Shown: positions 24,889 through 34,457 of the stretch, piece after piece
Numbering within the stretch: the stretch's first letter is position 1
Layout of the letters: every line of letters begins with the position of its first letter
DNA from: Lysobacterales bacterium
Lineage (GTDB): Bacteria > Pseudomonadota > Gammaproteobacteria > Xanthomonadales > Ahniellaceae
Length of the DNA: 64,000 nt
Direction of reading: 5' to 3'
Assembly: GCA_016703225.1 (NCBI GenBank)
Contig: JADJCM010000001.1
Coordinates: 372,001 to 436,000 of the forward strand
Translations under genes and position numbers: made by a program
Notes under the pieces: generated by a model
Database searches by the model: none
What the model was told of the DNA's origin: nothing
What the model saw: the letters and a program-made list of their open reading frames with translations, nothing else

Positions 24889-27417
24889 CTACAATAAATT
24901 CGCCAGTTCCGCGGTGATGGGCGAGTTGGGGGCGAGTTCGCGGGCTTTTTGGGCGGAGCGTTTGGCTTTGTCGATTTCGCCGGCGGCGTGTTGGCGTTTG
25001 GCCTGGTCGACGAGGGCGCGGAGGAGGCGGGTGCGCATGGGTTCGATGTCGGGGTCGCGGCCGGTGAGTTCGTGGACCACGTCGAAGTTTTCGTAGGCGG
25101 CGTTGAGGCGGCCGCCGGTCATCGCCTGGTCGAACAGTTCCTTGGCGCGTGCGGGCAGCGCGGCCAGGCCGGCGCGGGCTTCGGCGTTGTTGGGGTCGAT
25201 GCGCAGTGCGTTGTTGTACGCGTCGACCGCGTTCGCGCCGGGCTCGCCGAACAGATCACCGTTGCGGGCGTAGTCGCGGGCACGCGACAGCAACTCGGCG
25301 AGGCGTTGCTGGCCGGCGGCATCGACGGTGCGCGGGTTGAGCTGGATGTCGCGTTTTTCGCGGGCCTCGCGCAATGCGACTTTCGCCGTACGCAGGCGGC
25401 CGGAGTCGGGGCCGAGCGATTCGGCGCGGCGGATCAGCTTGTCGGCGGCGTCGAGGTCCTTTTCGGTGAGCTTCTCGGTCGCCTGCGACAGCAGCAGGTT
25501 GCCGATACGGCTCAGGCCCTGCTTGGCCGGCACGTTGACCGGATCGCGTGCGAGCACCGACTGGTACAGGCTCAGCGCGTTCGGTTCGGTCGGCGGTGCA
25601 ATCGCGCCGTTTGCGAACAGGCGCGCCGCGGCTTCGAGGTCGTTGCTGAGCGAGTCGAGCGCGTCGCCCTGCGCTTCCGACAGCCGCGCCTTGAGGTCGG
25701 CGAGCTGGGCGAAGTTCGGACTGATCATCGTGATCTGCTGGATCGTCAGCGCCGCTGCCGCGTTGTTGCCGGCCTTGATCTCGGCATCGGCGCGGCTGCC
25801 GAGCACATCGAGGATCTTGGCGATGCCATTGGTGGCGATCGCATTCGCCGCATCGACGCCCGACACCTGCTGGTACAGCTCGTAGGCGCTGTCGGGCGTG
25901 CCGATGTAGTTGCCGGCTGCAAACGCGGCGTCGGCCTTCGGGAGCAGCTCGTCAAGGCGCGTCTTCGCCGCTTCGGCCTCCTGCAGGCGAGCGCGCAGCT
26001 CGGCGATCGCAGGCCCGCCCTGCAGCAATTCTTCGGCCTCGTTGGCGAAGCCCTTGGCGATCTCGAGGTTGCCGCCGGCGCGCGCCTCGTCGGCGCGGTT
26101 GATCAGCACCGTGCCGATGCGTTTCATGCCGTCGCGCGCCTGGCTGTTGTCGGGGTCGATCTGCAGCACCGCCTGGTACAGATCGCGGGCATTGCCTTCG
26201 CCCTCGGTGAGGCGGTTTTCGACCACGGCCGCATCGGCGCGGTGCAGCAGCGCGGCGACATCGGACTCGGGCAGCAGCGCGGCCAACTGCTTGCGGAAAA
26301 CGTAGCCAGCGCCGGCCAGCGCCACCAGCACCACCGCCGCCACCAGCAACCACGGTCCGCGTCGGCGTTGCACCGCCGCGACGTGCGCCGCGGCGCGTTG
26401 CGATGCGCCCGGCACCGACGGCGTGACGCGCGTGCGCCCGGCATCACCCTGGGCCACGGTGGGCATGTCGCGCAGGTCACCCATCGACGGTTCCGAACGC
26501 CCGCGCACCGGCTCGTTGTCGGGCGGCGGCGTCGGCAGGCGCTGGGTGCGCGAGGCTTCGGCGAACACGCGCCGACGATAGGCCTCGTCGGGCGTGGCCA
26601 GGTGCGGATACTGGCCTTCGGCGATATCGAGCTCGATCTCGCGAATGGCATCGGCGACGTCGGTACCGGTCTGGTAACGCTCCTCCGGGGTCTTCGCCAT
26701 CATCCGTTCCAGGATCGCCTGGATCGGCTGCAGATTGAGCGCCAGCTTCGGCACCGGTTCGGTGATGTGCATGATGCCGACCGCGAGCGGATCGTCGGCC
26801 ACGAACGGCACCCGCCCCATCAGCATCTCGAACAGCACGCAGCCGAGTGAATAAAGATCGGCGCGCCCGTCGAGCGGGCGCCCGCGCGCCTGTTCCGGGC
26901 TCATGTAGTGCGGCGTGCCGATGACCGCGCCGGTGCGCGTCATGCGCGTCGCCGAGTCATTGGCGCGGGCGATGCCGAAGTCGGTCAGCGCCGAGGAGCC
27001 GTCCTCGCGCATCAGGATGTTGTCGGGCTTGACGTCGCGGTGCACGAAGCCCTTGCTGTGCGCATAGGCGAGCGCAGTCGCGATCTCGCGCACCACGCGC
27101 AGCACGAAGGTCACTTCGACCGGCTTGCCGTCGTCGCGATGCGCCGAGCCACCGGAAACGTACTCCATCGCGATGTAGTGGATGTCGCCGTACTTGCCGA
27201 CATCGTGCACGCCGACGACGTGGCGATGGTGCAGCTTGGCGGCGATGCGCGCCTCGCGCAGGAAGCGTTCGCCGAAGTTCGGGTCGACCATCAGCGCCGG
27301 CGACATGATTTTCAGCGCGACTTCGCGATCCACCGATTCCTGGAGCGCCAGATACACGGTGGCCATGCCGCCGCGGCCGAGCTGCTTGATGATTTGGTAT
27401 CCGGGGATCTCGATCAC
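24889..27417 (-). CDS. Membrane Ser/Thr protein kinase with TPR-like extracytoplasmic region
   Basis: 842 aa. Kinase domain about residues 7-265: Gly-rich loop GRGGMATVY, VALKIM (Lys36), catalytic HRDVKPDN (126-133), DFG (146-148), GTPHYMSPEQARG. This is the bacterial Hanks-type (PknB-like) pattern and all catalytic residues are present. A Pro-rich juxtamembrane linker, one membrane helix (about 355-374, LVAAVVLVALAGAGYVF) and about 460 residues of helical repeats follow (LLHRADAAVVENRLTEGEGN, repeated DPxNxxAxxGLxRIGxLL units). Such repeats probably bind protein or cell-wall ligands in the periplasm. It is followed downstream by the RHS operon on the same strand after 40 bp, but that operon has its own spacer. 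Ends TAG. Confidence 0.9.
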   Translation of the reverse strand: MIEIPGYQIIKQLGRGGMATVYLALQESVDREVALKIMSPALMVDPNFGERFLREARIAAKLHHRHVVGVHDVGKYGDIHYIAMEYVSGGSAHRDDGKPVEVTFVLRVVREIATALAYAHSKGFVHRDVKPDNILMREDGSSALTDFGIARANDSATRMTRTGAVIGTPHYMSPEQARGRPLDGRADLYSLGCVLFEMLMGRVPFVADDPLAVGIMHITEPVPKLALNLQPIQAILERMMAKTPEERYQTGTDVADAIREIELDIAEGQYPHLATPDEAYRRRVFAEASRTQRLPTPPPDNEPVRGRSEPSMGDLRDMPTVAQGDAGRTRVTPSVPGASQRAAAHVAAVQRRRGPWLLVAAVVLVALAGAGYVFRKQLAALLPESDVAALLHRADAAVVENRLTEGEGNARDLYQAVLQIDPDNSQARDGMKRIGTVLINRADEARAGGNLEIAKGFANEAEELLQGGPAIAELRARLQEAEAAKTRLDELLPKADAAFAAGNYIGTPDSAYELYQQVSGVDAANAIATNGIAKILDVLGSRADAEIKAGNNAAAALTIQQITMISPNFAQLADLKARLSEAQGDALDSLSNDLEAAARLFANGAIAPPTEPNALSLYQSVLARDPVNVPAKQGLSRIGNLLLSQATEKLTEKDLDAADKLIRRAESLGPDSGRLRTAKVALREAREKRDIQLNPRTVDAAGQQRLAELLSRARDYARNGDLFGEPGANAVDAYNNALRIDPNNAEARAGLAALPARAKELFDQAMTGGRLNAAYENFDVVHELTGRDPDIEPMRTRLLRALVDQAKRQHAAGEIDKAKRSAQKARELAPNSPITAELANLL

Positions 27418-27503
27418 GGCGCCGACGTCAGGTCACGGTTCGCCCCTGAACGGAGCGTTTCGACCCGAGCATAACATGCGCTAACGCGCTTCCCGCCTGC
27501 ATT

Positions 27504-28685
27504 TCAGCGTGCGCGCAGGGCCTCGGTGACGGGGATGCGGGCGGCATGCAGGGCCGGCGCCAGGCCGCCGATGAAGCCGATGCCGAGCGCCCAGAACAGC
27601 CCCTGGCGCAGCAGGTCCGGAGTCACCGCAAAGTCGAAGGCGATCTGCGAGAAACCGCCGCCCAGCGTCGACACCGAGTAGCCGTTGAACAGCAGCCAGG
27701 CGATGCCGCTGCCGAGCAAGCCTCCGGCAAAGGCCAGCAACAGCGCCTCGGCCAGCACCGACGCCACCACCGCCACGCGCCCGAAGCCGAGCGCACGCAG
27801 GGTGCCGATCTCGGCGGTGCGCGCCGACACCGCCGAGTACATGGTGTTGATCGCGCCGAACAGCGCGCCGAGCGCCATGACGATGCCGACCAGGGTGGTA
27901 ACGATGCCGATCTGCGTGGTCAGGCCAGACGACTGCGAACGGAAGTACTCACCCTCGCGCTGCACATCGACGTTGAGCTGCGGGTCGCTGGTCAAACGCT
28001 CCTTGAGTGCGTCGAAGGAGTCGGCATTGGCCAGGCGCAGCAGCACGCTGGACACGCCACTGCGGCGGAACACGCCCTGCACCGTTTCCAGATCGGCCCA
28101 GAGTTCGGAGTCGTGCGCGTCGCCGCTTTCGAACACGCCGACCACCAGCCAGTCGGTGCCGCGAAAGCGCAGCCTCGATCCCGGATCCAGGTTCGCGAAC
28201 TGCCCGCGCGCGCCGCTGCCGACGACGATCTCGCGCAGCCCCGGCCGGAACATGCGGCCCTCGACCAGGCGCAGTTCCGGGCGCAGCAGCAGGCCGGCAG
28301 GCTCGACCCCGCGCAGCGAGACGTTGGCGCCGGTGCTCTGGCCCGGGCGCATCACCTCGGTGACGACCACGATCTCGCCCGAGGCTGCGGGCAGCGACGA
28401 GGGCAGCCGCGCCACCGCCGGGTCCTGGCGCACCAGCGTGCTCGAGGCGCGGTCCATGAAGCTCGACAGCTCCACCGTCGAGCCGCCGCGCAGCACCACC
28501 ACGCGGTCCGGCGCGCCGGTGTCTTCGAGCGTGCGCGACAGCCCGCGCGCCATCGACAGCATCGCCACCAGCACCGCGACCACGCCGGCGATGCCGATCA
28601 CGATCACCAGCGAAGCGCCGAGCCGCGACGGGATGCTGCGCAGATTGAGCAGCACGATCTCGCGGGTTTGCGTGAGCATGCCCAT
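27504..28685 (-). CDS. ABC transporter permease (MacB/FtsX type), second permease
   Basis: 393 aa. One N-terminal membrane helix (LVIVIGIAGVVAVLVAML), a large periplasmic MacB-type core domain (about 50-270) and three C-terminal helices typical of the FtsX domain (LVGIVMALGALFGAINTMYS, EALLLAFAGGLLGSGIAWLL, FWALGIGFIGGLAPAL), ending with PVTEALRAR as is usual for the family. It is last in an exporter operon with the adaptor (30677), ATPase (29987) and first permease (28687), from which it is separated by one base. Confidence 0.9.
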   Translation of the reverse strand: MGMLTQTREIVLLNLRSIPSRLGASLVIVIGIAGVVAVLVAMLSMARGLSRTLEDTGAPDRVVVLRGGSTVELSSFMDRASSTLVRQDPAVARLPSSLPAASGEIVVVTEVMRPGQSTGANVSLRGVEPAGLLLRPELRLVEGRMFRPGLREIVVGSGARGQFANLDPGSRLRFRGTDWLVVGVFESGDAHDSELWADLETVQGVFRRSGVSSVLLRLANADSFDALKERLTSDPQLNVDVQREGEYFRSQSSGLTTQIGIVTTLVGIVMALGALFGAINTMYSAVSARTAEIGTLRALGFGRVAVVASVLAEALLLAFAGGLLGSGIAWLLFNGYSVSTLGGGFSQIAFDFAVTPDLLRQGLFWALGIGFIGGLAPALHAARIPVTEALRAR

Positions 28686-28686
28686 G

Positions 28687-29838
28687 TCAGCGCCCGGCCA
28701 GTGCGTCGACGATCTTGAGCTGCATCGCCCGCCACGCCGGCGGCAACCCGACCACGGCCGCGAGCAGCAGCGCGGCCACGGCCGCGATCACCAGCACGCG
28801 CGCGTCGATGCGCGCCGGGTACTTGGGCGGCAGCAGCGCCGTCACCGTATAGGCGAGCCCGATGCCGAGCGCGGCCCCGGTCAGGCACAGCGCCAGCGAC
28901 TCGGCCAGCACCAGCCCAAGCACACTGCGGTCGGTGAAACCGAGGCACTTGAGCACGCCGAACTCGGGCACGCGCTCGCGCACCGACTGGTTCATGATGA
29001 AGCCGGTGAGGATCAGGATCGAGAAGAACGCGGCGCCGAGAATGGCGTTGATGATGAAGGCGATGTCGCCGATCTGGCGCAGGAAGCCGACCTGGAACTC
29101 CTGCTCGCTCTGGGTCTTGGTTTCGTCCGGCGAGTTGGCGAACTGGGCGTCGATCATGGCCGCGACCTTGCCGACTTCGTTCGGATCGCGCAGGCGCACC
29201 ACGAATACGCCGGCGAGGCCGGCGGCACCGGCAACGCGCGACTCGTCGAAGTAGGCGAAGTTCAGGTACATGATGCTGGTGCGCTTCTGCCACTGCTCGT
29301 CGCGGCCGTCGAAGATGCCGACCAGCTTCCATTCCCAGGCATTGCTGCCGTCGCGTTTCTGCCAGAGGAGGGAATTGAGCGGAATCGTGTCGCCAACCTT
29401 CCAGCCGTACTCTTCGGCGAGCAGGCGCCCGGCGATGGCACCGTTGCGGGTAGCCGCAAATGCGCGCTTGGCCTCGGCATCGAGCTTCCACTCCGGGTAG
29501 GTCTCGTACAGGCGCGGCGGATCGACGGCGAACTGTGGAAAAAAATTTCGCGGGTCCTGGTAGACGCCGCCGAAGAACTGCGAATAGCCGACGCGCTTCA
29601 CCCCCGGCACCGCTTCGATGCGCGGCAGCAGGCGCAGCGGCAGCGGCTGGGTGAAGCTGGTGCGCGCCTGCGTGATCAACCGATCGACGCCAAGGAACTC
29701 GGCGCCGCCCTCGACCAGCGAGTTGATCGCCTGCCCGAGCCCGAGCAACAAAAACGCCGCCATCAGCGACAACAACGCCAGCAGCGTGCGCCACTTCTTG
29801 CGCAACAAGGCACCGAGGATGAGGGGGAGGTACTTCAT
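28687..29838 (-). CDS. ABC transporter permease (MacB/FtsX type), first permease
   Basis: 383 aa, MKYLPLILGALLRKKWRT. It has the N-terminal helix (LLALLSLMAAFLLLGLG), a periplasmic domain of about 220 residues and three C-terminal helices (IINAILGAAFFSILILTGFIM, SLALCLTGAALGIGLAYTV, VLVIAAVAALLLAAVVGL). Two different permeases rather than one MacB fusion suggest a DevBCA- or Lol-like exporter working as a heterodimer. The 148 bp upstream of the start hold an inverted repeat element. Confidence 0.9.
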   Translation of the reverse strand: MKYLPLILGALLRKKWRTLLALLSLMAAFLLLGLGQAINSLVEGGAEFLGVDRLITQARTSFTQPLPLRLLPRIEAVPGVKRVGYSQFFGGVYQDPRNFFPQFAVDPPRLYETYPEWKLDAEAKRAFAATRNGAIAGRLLAEEYGWKVGDTIPLNSLLWQKRDGSNAWEWKLVGIFDGRDEQWQKRTSIMYLNFAYFDESRVAGAAGLAGVFVVRLRDPNEVGKVAAMIDAQFANSPDETKTQSEQEFQVGFLRQIGDIAFIINAILGAAFFSILILTGFIMNQSVRERVPEFGVLKCLGFTDRSVLGLVLAESLALCLTGAALGIGLAYTVTALLPPKYPARIDARVLVIAAVAALLLAAVVGLPPAWRAMQLKIVDALAGR

Positions 29839-29848
29839 GGCAGAGCCA

Positions 29849-29963
29849 ACCCCCTCCCAACCTCCCCCTTGCTGCGCAAAGGGGAGGAGACAAGAAGCGC
29901 ATCAATCAACCCGCGAATCTTTGCCCCCTCCCTTTGCGTAGCAAGGGGAGGGTTGGGGTGGGG
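29849..29963. repeat. Inverted intergenic repeat (CCCTCCC-type), copy 1
   Basis: Two arms in inverted orientation: CCCTCCCAACCTCCCCCTTG near 29850 and its near complement CAAGGGGAGGGTTGGGGTGG near 29943, each with a TTGCTGCGCAAAGGGGAGG-like stem. The same element occurs at 49510-49628 and 50856-50961. It sits inside the exporter operon between the ATPase and permease genes and could form a large RNA hairpin. Confidence 0.75.
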
Positions 29964-29986
29964 TGCTCTTGGCAGCCATCCGCCCA

Positions 29987-30673
<687 letters not shown>

Positions 30674-30676
30674 CGC

Positions 30677-31888
30677 TCAGGCTTTCTTCACGGTCACGCG
30701 TGCGCCATCGCGCAATTGCTCCGGCGGCCCGAGCACGACCTGCTCGCCACCCTTGAGGCCACTGGTCAGCAGCTGGTCGGCGTCGCGCTTCTCGCCGAGT
30801 GCCACCGCCACGCGCCGCACCTTGCCCTCGGCGGTCACCACGAACACCGCGGCGTCCTTGCCCTGGCCGGACAGCGCGCGACTCGGCACCCACACGCCTT
30901 CGCGCTTGGGCGCACCCGGCTTGCGTTCTTCGAGGAAGCTCACGCGCACGCCCATGTCCGGCACGATGCGCGCGTCCTTGCTGGCGAGCGCGATGCGCAC
31001 CTTTACCGTGGCCTTGGTGCGATCGGCCGCGGGAATGATCGCGATCACCGAAGCCGGGATGTTCCAGTCGGGATAGGCATTGAGCACGGCATTGACCGGC
31101 TGCTGCGCGGTGACGCGATTGATGTAGGCCTCGTTGACATCGACCTGCACCTCCAGCGAATCCATGTCGACGATGGTGCCGATGCCGCTGCGGGTGAAGC
31201 CGCCGCCGGCCGCGATCGGCGAGATCATTTCGCCCGGCTGCGCCGCCTTGACCGTGACCACGCCGGTGAACGGCGCACGCACGACCATGTTGGCGAGCTG
31301 GTTGCGCGTCGCTTCGAGCTGGCGTTCGGCCACCGGGATCTGCGCTTGGGCGCTGCCCAAGCGCGCACGCAAGGCATCGACCTGGGTGCCGGCGGCATCG
31401 AGCAGCGCCTGCGAGGTCAGCTTGCGCGCGGCGAGGTCGCGCTGGCGCGCGAGTTCGCGCTCGGCGTCGGCGAGCGTGGCGCGGATCTCGCCGAGCGCCG
31501 CCTTGGCCGCACCCAGCCGGGCCAGCGCCAGGCCTTCGTCGGTCTTCGCCTCGGTATCGTCGAGATAGGCGACGATCTGGTCGGCCTCCACCTTCTGGCC
31601 TTCCTCGATCAGCAGCTCGCGCACCTTGCCGGTGACCTTGGCCGATACCGTCGCCTGGCGGCGCGCGGTGATGTATCCGGAAGCATCCAGCACCGAGGCA
31701 TTCTCGTCGCTGGCGGCGGCGCGCGCGGTCGCGATCTCGACTGGCAACGGGCGGCCACCGGACAGCGCCACGAAGGCACCAACCGCGACCGCGATGAACC
31801 CGGCGACCCACGGCCAACGGCGTCGCGCCGGCGCAACCGGCTTGCGGTCGATGCGCAACTGCGCAATCAGTGCTTCCTGCTGATCCAT
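30677..31888 (-). CDS. HlyD/MacA-family periplasmic adaptor
   Basis: 403 aa from MDQQEALIAQLRIDRKPV at 31888; upstream in-frame Met codons are rejected because they extend into the divergent gene region. One membrane helix (WPWVAGFIAVAVGAFVAL), a biotinyl-lipoyl-like segment (ITARRQATVSAKVTGKV), a coiled-coil hairpin (about 110-190, LGEIRATLADAERELARQ) and beta-barrel (LANMVVRAPFTGVVTVKAA) are seen. It links the ABC permeases to an outer-membrane channel, which must be encoded elsewhere. It is first in the four-gene exporter operon. Confidence 0.92.
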   Translation of the reverse strand: MDQQEALIAQLRIDRKPVAPARRRWPWVAGFIAVAVGAFVALSGGRPLPVEIATARAAASDENASVLDASGYITARRQATVSAKVTGKVRELLIEEGQKVEADQIVAYLDDTEAKTDEGLALARLGAAKAALGEIRATLADAERELARQRDLAARKLTSQALLDAAGTQVDALRARLGSAQAQIPVAERQLEATRNQLANMVVRAPFTGVVTVKAAQPGEMISPIAAGGGFTRSGIGTIVDMDSLEVQVDVNEAYINRVTAQQPVNAVLNAYPDWNIPASVIAIIPAADRTKATVKVRIALASKDARIVPDMGVRVSFLEERKPGAPKREGVWVPSRALSGQGKDAAVFVVTAEGKVRRVAVALGEKRDADQLLTSGLKGGEQVVLGPPEQLRDGARVTVKKA

Positions 31889-32015
31889 GAACGACTCCAC
31901 GCGGGCAAACCCCGATGATACCCGCCAGCTTGGCCGCTTCGCCTGCATGCGCGAAGTGACGAAGGTCATCCCGCCCGGTTGTAACATTCGCCCCGATTCC
32001 CAGCGAGACCCACCC

Positions 32016-32213
32016 ATGCGCCAGCCCGCTCCGCAGCGACGATTCATCGCCTATGGCCTGCTCGCCGGCAGTGCGCTCCTGATGTTGATGGCCGTGGCGG
32101 TGTGGCAGGCGTTGGCGGACGCGCCGACATTCCTGCCCTGGCTGCTGGTCGCGGTCGGACTGGCCGAAGGCGGCGTAGGCGCGATGCTGCTGATCAAGCA
32201 CACGGAGCATTGA
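32016..32213 (+). CDS. Small two-helix membrane protein
   Basis: 65 aa from MRQPAPQRRFIAYGLLAG at 32016, with GCGAGACC upstream as a modest ribosome binding site. Two hydrophobic helices: YGLLAGSALLMLMAVAVW and LPWLLVAVGLAEGGVGAMLL. Family unknown. The stop lies two bases before the start of the FAH-family gene (TGAGCATG), so they are probably cotranslated. Confidence 0.65.
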   Translation: MRQPAPQRRFIAYGLLAGSALLMLMAVAVWQALADAPTFLPWLLVAVGLAEGGVGAMLLIKHTEH

Positions 32214-32215
32214 GC

Positions 32216-32905
32216 ATGAGTGAACTGGCATTCCCGGCACCGACCCCGCCAACCGTCGCGATCCACGGCAGCGCGCTGCGCTTCCCGGTGCATCGCATCT
32301 ACTGCATCGGTCGCAACTACGAGGAGCACGCGCGCGAGATGAACGCGACGGTGGCGCTCGACGCACCGGTGTTCTTCCTCAAGCCGGGTGATGCCGTGGT
32401 CGTTGATGGCGCCGATGTGCCCTATCCGTCGGCGACCGCTGACCTGCACCACGAAGTCGAACTGGTCGTCGCGCTGCAATCCGGCGGGCGCGATCTCGAC
32501 GAGCAGGCGGCGCGCGAAGCGATCTACGGCTATGCCGTCGGCCTCGATCTCACCCGCCGCGATCTGCAGGCCAAGGCCAAGGCCAAGGGCCTGCCTTGGG
32601 ACACCGCCAAGGGCTTCGATGCCTCGGCGCCGATCGGCGCGATCACGCCCGCGGCGCAATGCGGGCATCCGGCCGCGGGCGAGCTGCACCTGGCGATCAA
32701 TGGCGAGACCCGCCAGCGTGCCGACATCGCCAGCATGGTGTTGCCGGTGGCTGCGATCCTGGCGTCGCTGTCACGCCTGTTCGAGCTGCGCGCCGGTGAC
32801 CTGGTGTTCACCGGCACGCCGGCCGGTGTCGCCGCACTGCAGCGCGGCGACGCCTTCGTCGCCACCTTCCCAGGCCTCGCGGATCTGCGCGGCCGCATCG
32901 TCTGA
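32216..32905 (+). CDS. Fumarylacetoacetate hydrolase (FAH) family protein
   Basis: 229 aa, MSELAFPAPTPPTVAIHG. The FAH fold is clear: IYCIGRNYEEHAREM, VFFLKPGDAVV, LHHEVELVVAL (two of the acidic metal ligands), GYAVGLDLTRRDLQAKAK, and VFTGTPAGVAAL near the end. The family cleaves or decarboxylates acyl-pyruvates and oxaloacetate in aromatic degradation or housekeeping. It is shorter than true FAH and close to the YcgM/FAHD1 type, so an acylpyruvase or oxaloacetate decarboxylase role is likely. Confidence 0.92.
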   Translation: MSELAFPAPTPPTVAIHGSALRFPVHRIYCIGRNYEEHAREMNATVALDAPVFFLKPGDAVVVDGADVPYPSATADLHHEVELVVALQSGGRDLDEQAAREAIYGYAVGLDLTRRDLQAKAKAKGLPWDTAKGFDASAPIGAITPAAQCGHPAAGELHLAINGETRQRADIASMVLPVAAILASLSRLFELRAGDLVFTGTPAGVAALQRGDAFVATFPGLADLRGRIV

Positions 32906-32926
32906 GTCCACCACGGAGAAACCCTC

Positions 32927-33328
32927 ATGGGCATGATTTCGGAGTTCAAGGCCTTCGCGATGCGCGGCAATGTCGTGGACATGGCCGTCGGCGTCGTCAT
33001 CGGCGCCGCGTTCGGCAAGATCGTCAGCGCCATGGTCGACAAGATGATCATGCCGATCGTCGGCTATCTCACCTCGGGGCAGAACTTCGCGGAACTGGCG
33101 TGGAAGGTCGGCGCCCAGGCCGATGGCACGCCCGCAGTCAGCATCGGCTATGGCGCCTTCCTGCAGGCCACGCTCGACTTCGTCATTGTCGCCTTCGTGC
33201 TGTTCCTGGTGATCAAGGCGGTGAATCGCATGCAGCGCGCCGAAGCTGCAGCACCCGCAGCACCCCCGCCGCCGAGCGAGCAGGAGAAACTGCTGGCCGA
33301 AATCCGCGACCTGCTCAAGTCGCGCTGA
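32927..33328 (+). CDS. mscL: Large-conductance mechanosensitive channel MscL
   Basis: 133 aa. The N-terminal helix SEFKAFAMRGNVVDMAVGVV, the first membrane helix with VVIGAAFGKIV, the second (DFVIVAFVLFLVIKAVN) and the C-terminal bundle (EQEKLLAEIRDLLKSR) give MscL without doubt. It forms a pentamer in the inner membrane that opens under osmotic downshock. The loop and C-terminus carry a Pro/Ala linker (AAAPAAPPPPSE). An AGGAG-like site is weak (GGAGAAACC). Confidence 0.98.
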   Translation: MGMISEFKAFAMRGNVVDMAVGVVIGAAFGKIVSAMVDKMIMPIVGYLTSGQNFAELAWKVGAQADGTPAVSIGYGAFLQATLDFVIVAFVLFLVIKAVNRMQRAEAAAPAAPPPPSEQEKLLAEIRDLLKSR

Positions 33329-33335
33329 GGCCGCC

Positions 33336-34457
33336 ATGCGCCTGCGCCCGATCCTGCCGATATTGCTTGCCCTCGCCGCTTCCGGCGTCCACGCTGCCTC
33401 GTGGTCGCTCAGCGACGCGCGCACCGCGATCTCGTTCAACCGGTCCTTGCTGCGCGATCTGGGCGTTCAGGTGCGCGATATCGAGCGCGGCGACCTGCGC
33501 TTCGCGCCGCACGAACACGCGCTTGGCTACGACGCGCGCCTGGTGTTCGGCGCGCGCAACGACAAACGCCTGGCGGTGGACATGCAGGGCCACGTGCTCG
33601 AACACCTGCTCGGCCCGGGCCTGCACCATCGCGGCGGCTTCGAGCTGGCGTGGAAAGGCGGCGCGCTGTCGCTGCAGCAGTTCGTGCTGGCGCCGGCGTT
33701 CGCGCCGCGCAGCTTCGAGTTGCGCACGCGCGATGGCGAGGTCACATTCACCGCCGACTTCGCGCATTTCGAGGTCGATCGCGATGCCGGCAAGCTGCAG
33801 CTGTTCAACCTCGATCTGCGCATCGCCCCGGCATTGGCGCAGCGTCTGCAGCAACCGCAGCTCGCCGGCGTCGCCATCGGCACGCTGGAGCTCGAAGCAC
33901 GCGTGCAGGCGCCGGAGGCCGAAGCCAAGCTCGGCACCCCGCCCGGCTGTTCCAACTGGTCCGGCGACAAGGACGTGGCGCTCACCGCCATCGGCTCGGT
34001 CGGCCAGTGGGAGCGCCAGGGCGGTTTCGTCGCGGTCAGTCCATCGGCCACGCTGCGCAATGTCGGCAGCGGCAACGTGCCCTGGTACGGCAAGTTCACC
34101 GGGCCGTTCCCGCCCTACAACAACGACCAGCATCCGTTCCTGGTCTGGGCGATCTTCCGCAGCGCCAATGGCGTGTTCGAGCAGATCGGCACCTCGGACG
34201 TGAAGCATGCGTTCCTGACCATCAACAGCGGCTGCGATGCCGGCGCCTGCACCGACTCGCACATCCTCGGCCTCGGCTGCTCGGATGTGTATGGCGAAGG
34301 CACCAACAACTCGACCGGTAGCCTGTCGTTCCGCCCCGAAGTCACCGCCGGCCTCGGTCTGTGGAACCACACCGGCTCGCACTTCGACCAGAACGGCGAC
34401 GGCGTGCAGGACCACAGCGGCAGCGACCCGTTCCCGATCCACCGCGCCACCGTGTAG
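33336..34457 (+). CDS. Secreted protein ending in FxDGFE, N-terminal part ended by in-frame TAG
   Basis: 373 aa, MRLRPILPILLALAASGVHA with a clear Sec signal peptide (cleavage after VHA). Then a beta-rich domain, and after PPGCSNWSGDKD a region with WERQGGFVAVSP and HFDQNGDGVQDHSGSDPFPI (a Ca-binding-like DxNxDGxxD). The frame stops at TAG (34455) after HRATV but continues without a break in the same frame for another 213 codons (next entry). No known family is recognised. It starts seven bases after mscL. Confidence 0.7.
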   Translation: MRLRPILPILLALAASGVHAASWSLSDARTAISFNRSLLRDLGVQVRDIERGDLRFAPHEHALGYDARLVFGARNDKRLAVDMQGHVLEHLLGPGLHHRGGFELAWKGGALSLQQFVLAPAFAPRSFELRTRDGEVTFTADFAHFEVDRDAGKLQLFNLDLRIAPALAQRLQQPQLAGVAIGTLELEARVQAPEAEAKLGTPPGCSNWSGDKDVALTAIGSVGQWERQGGFVAVSPSATLRNVGSGNVPWYGKFTGPFPPYNNDQHPFLVWAIFRSANGVFEQIGTSDVKHAFLTINSGCDAGACTDSHILGLGCSDVYGEGTNNSTGSLSFRPEVTAGLGLWNHTGSHFDQNGDGVQDHSGSDPFPIHRATV

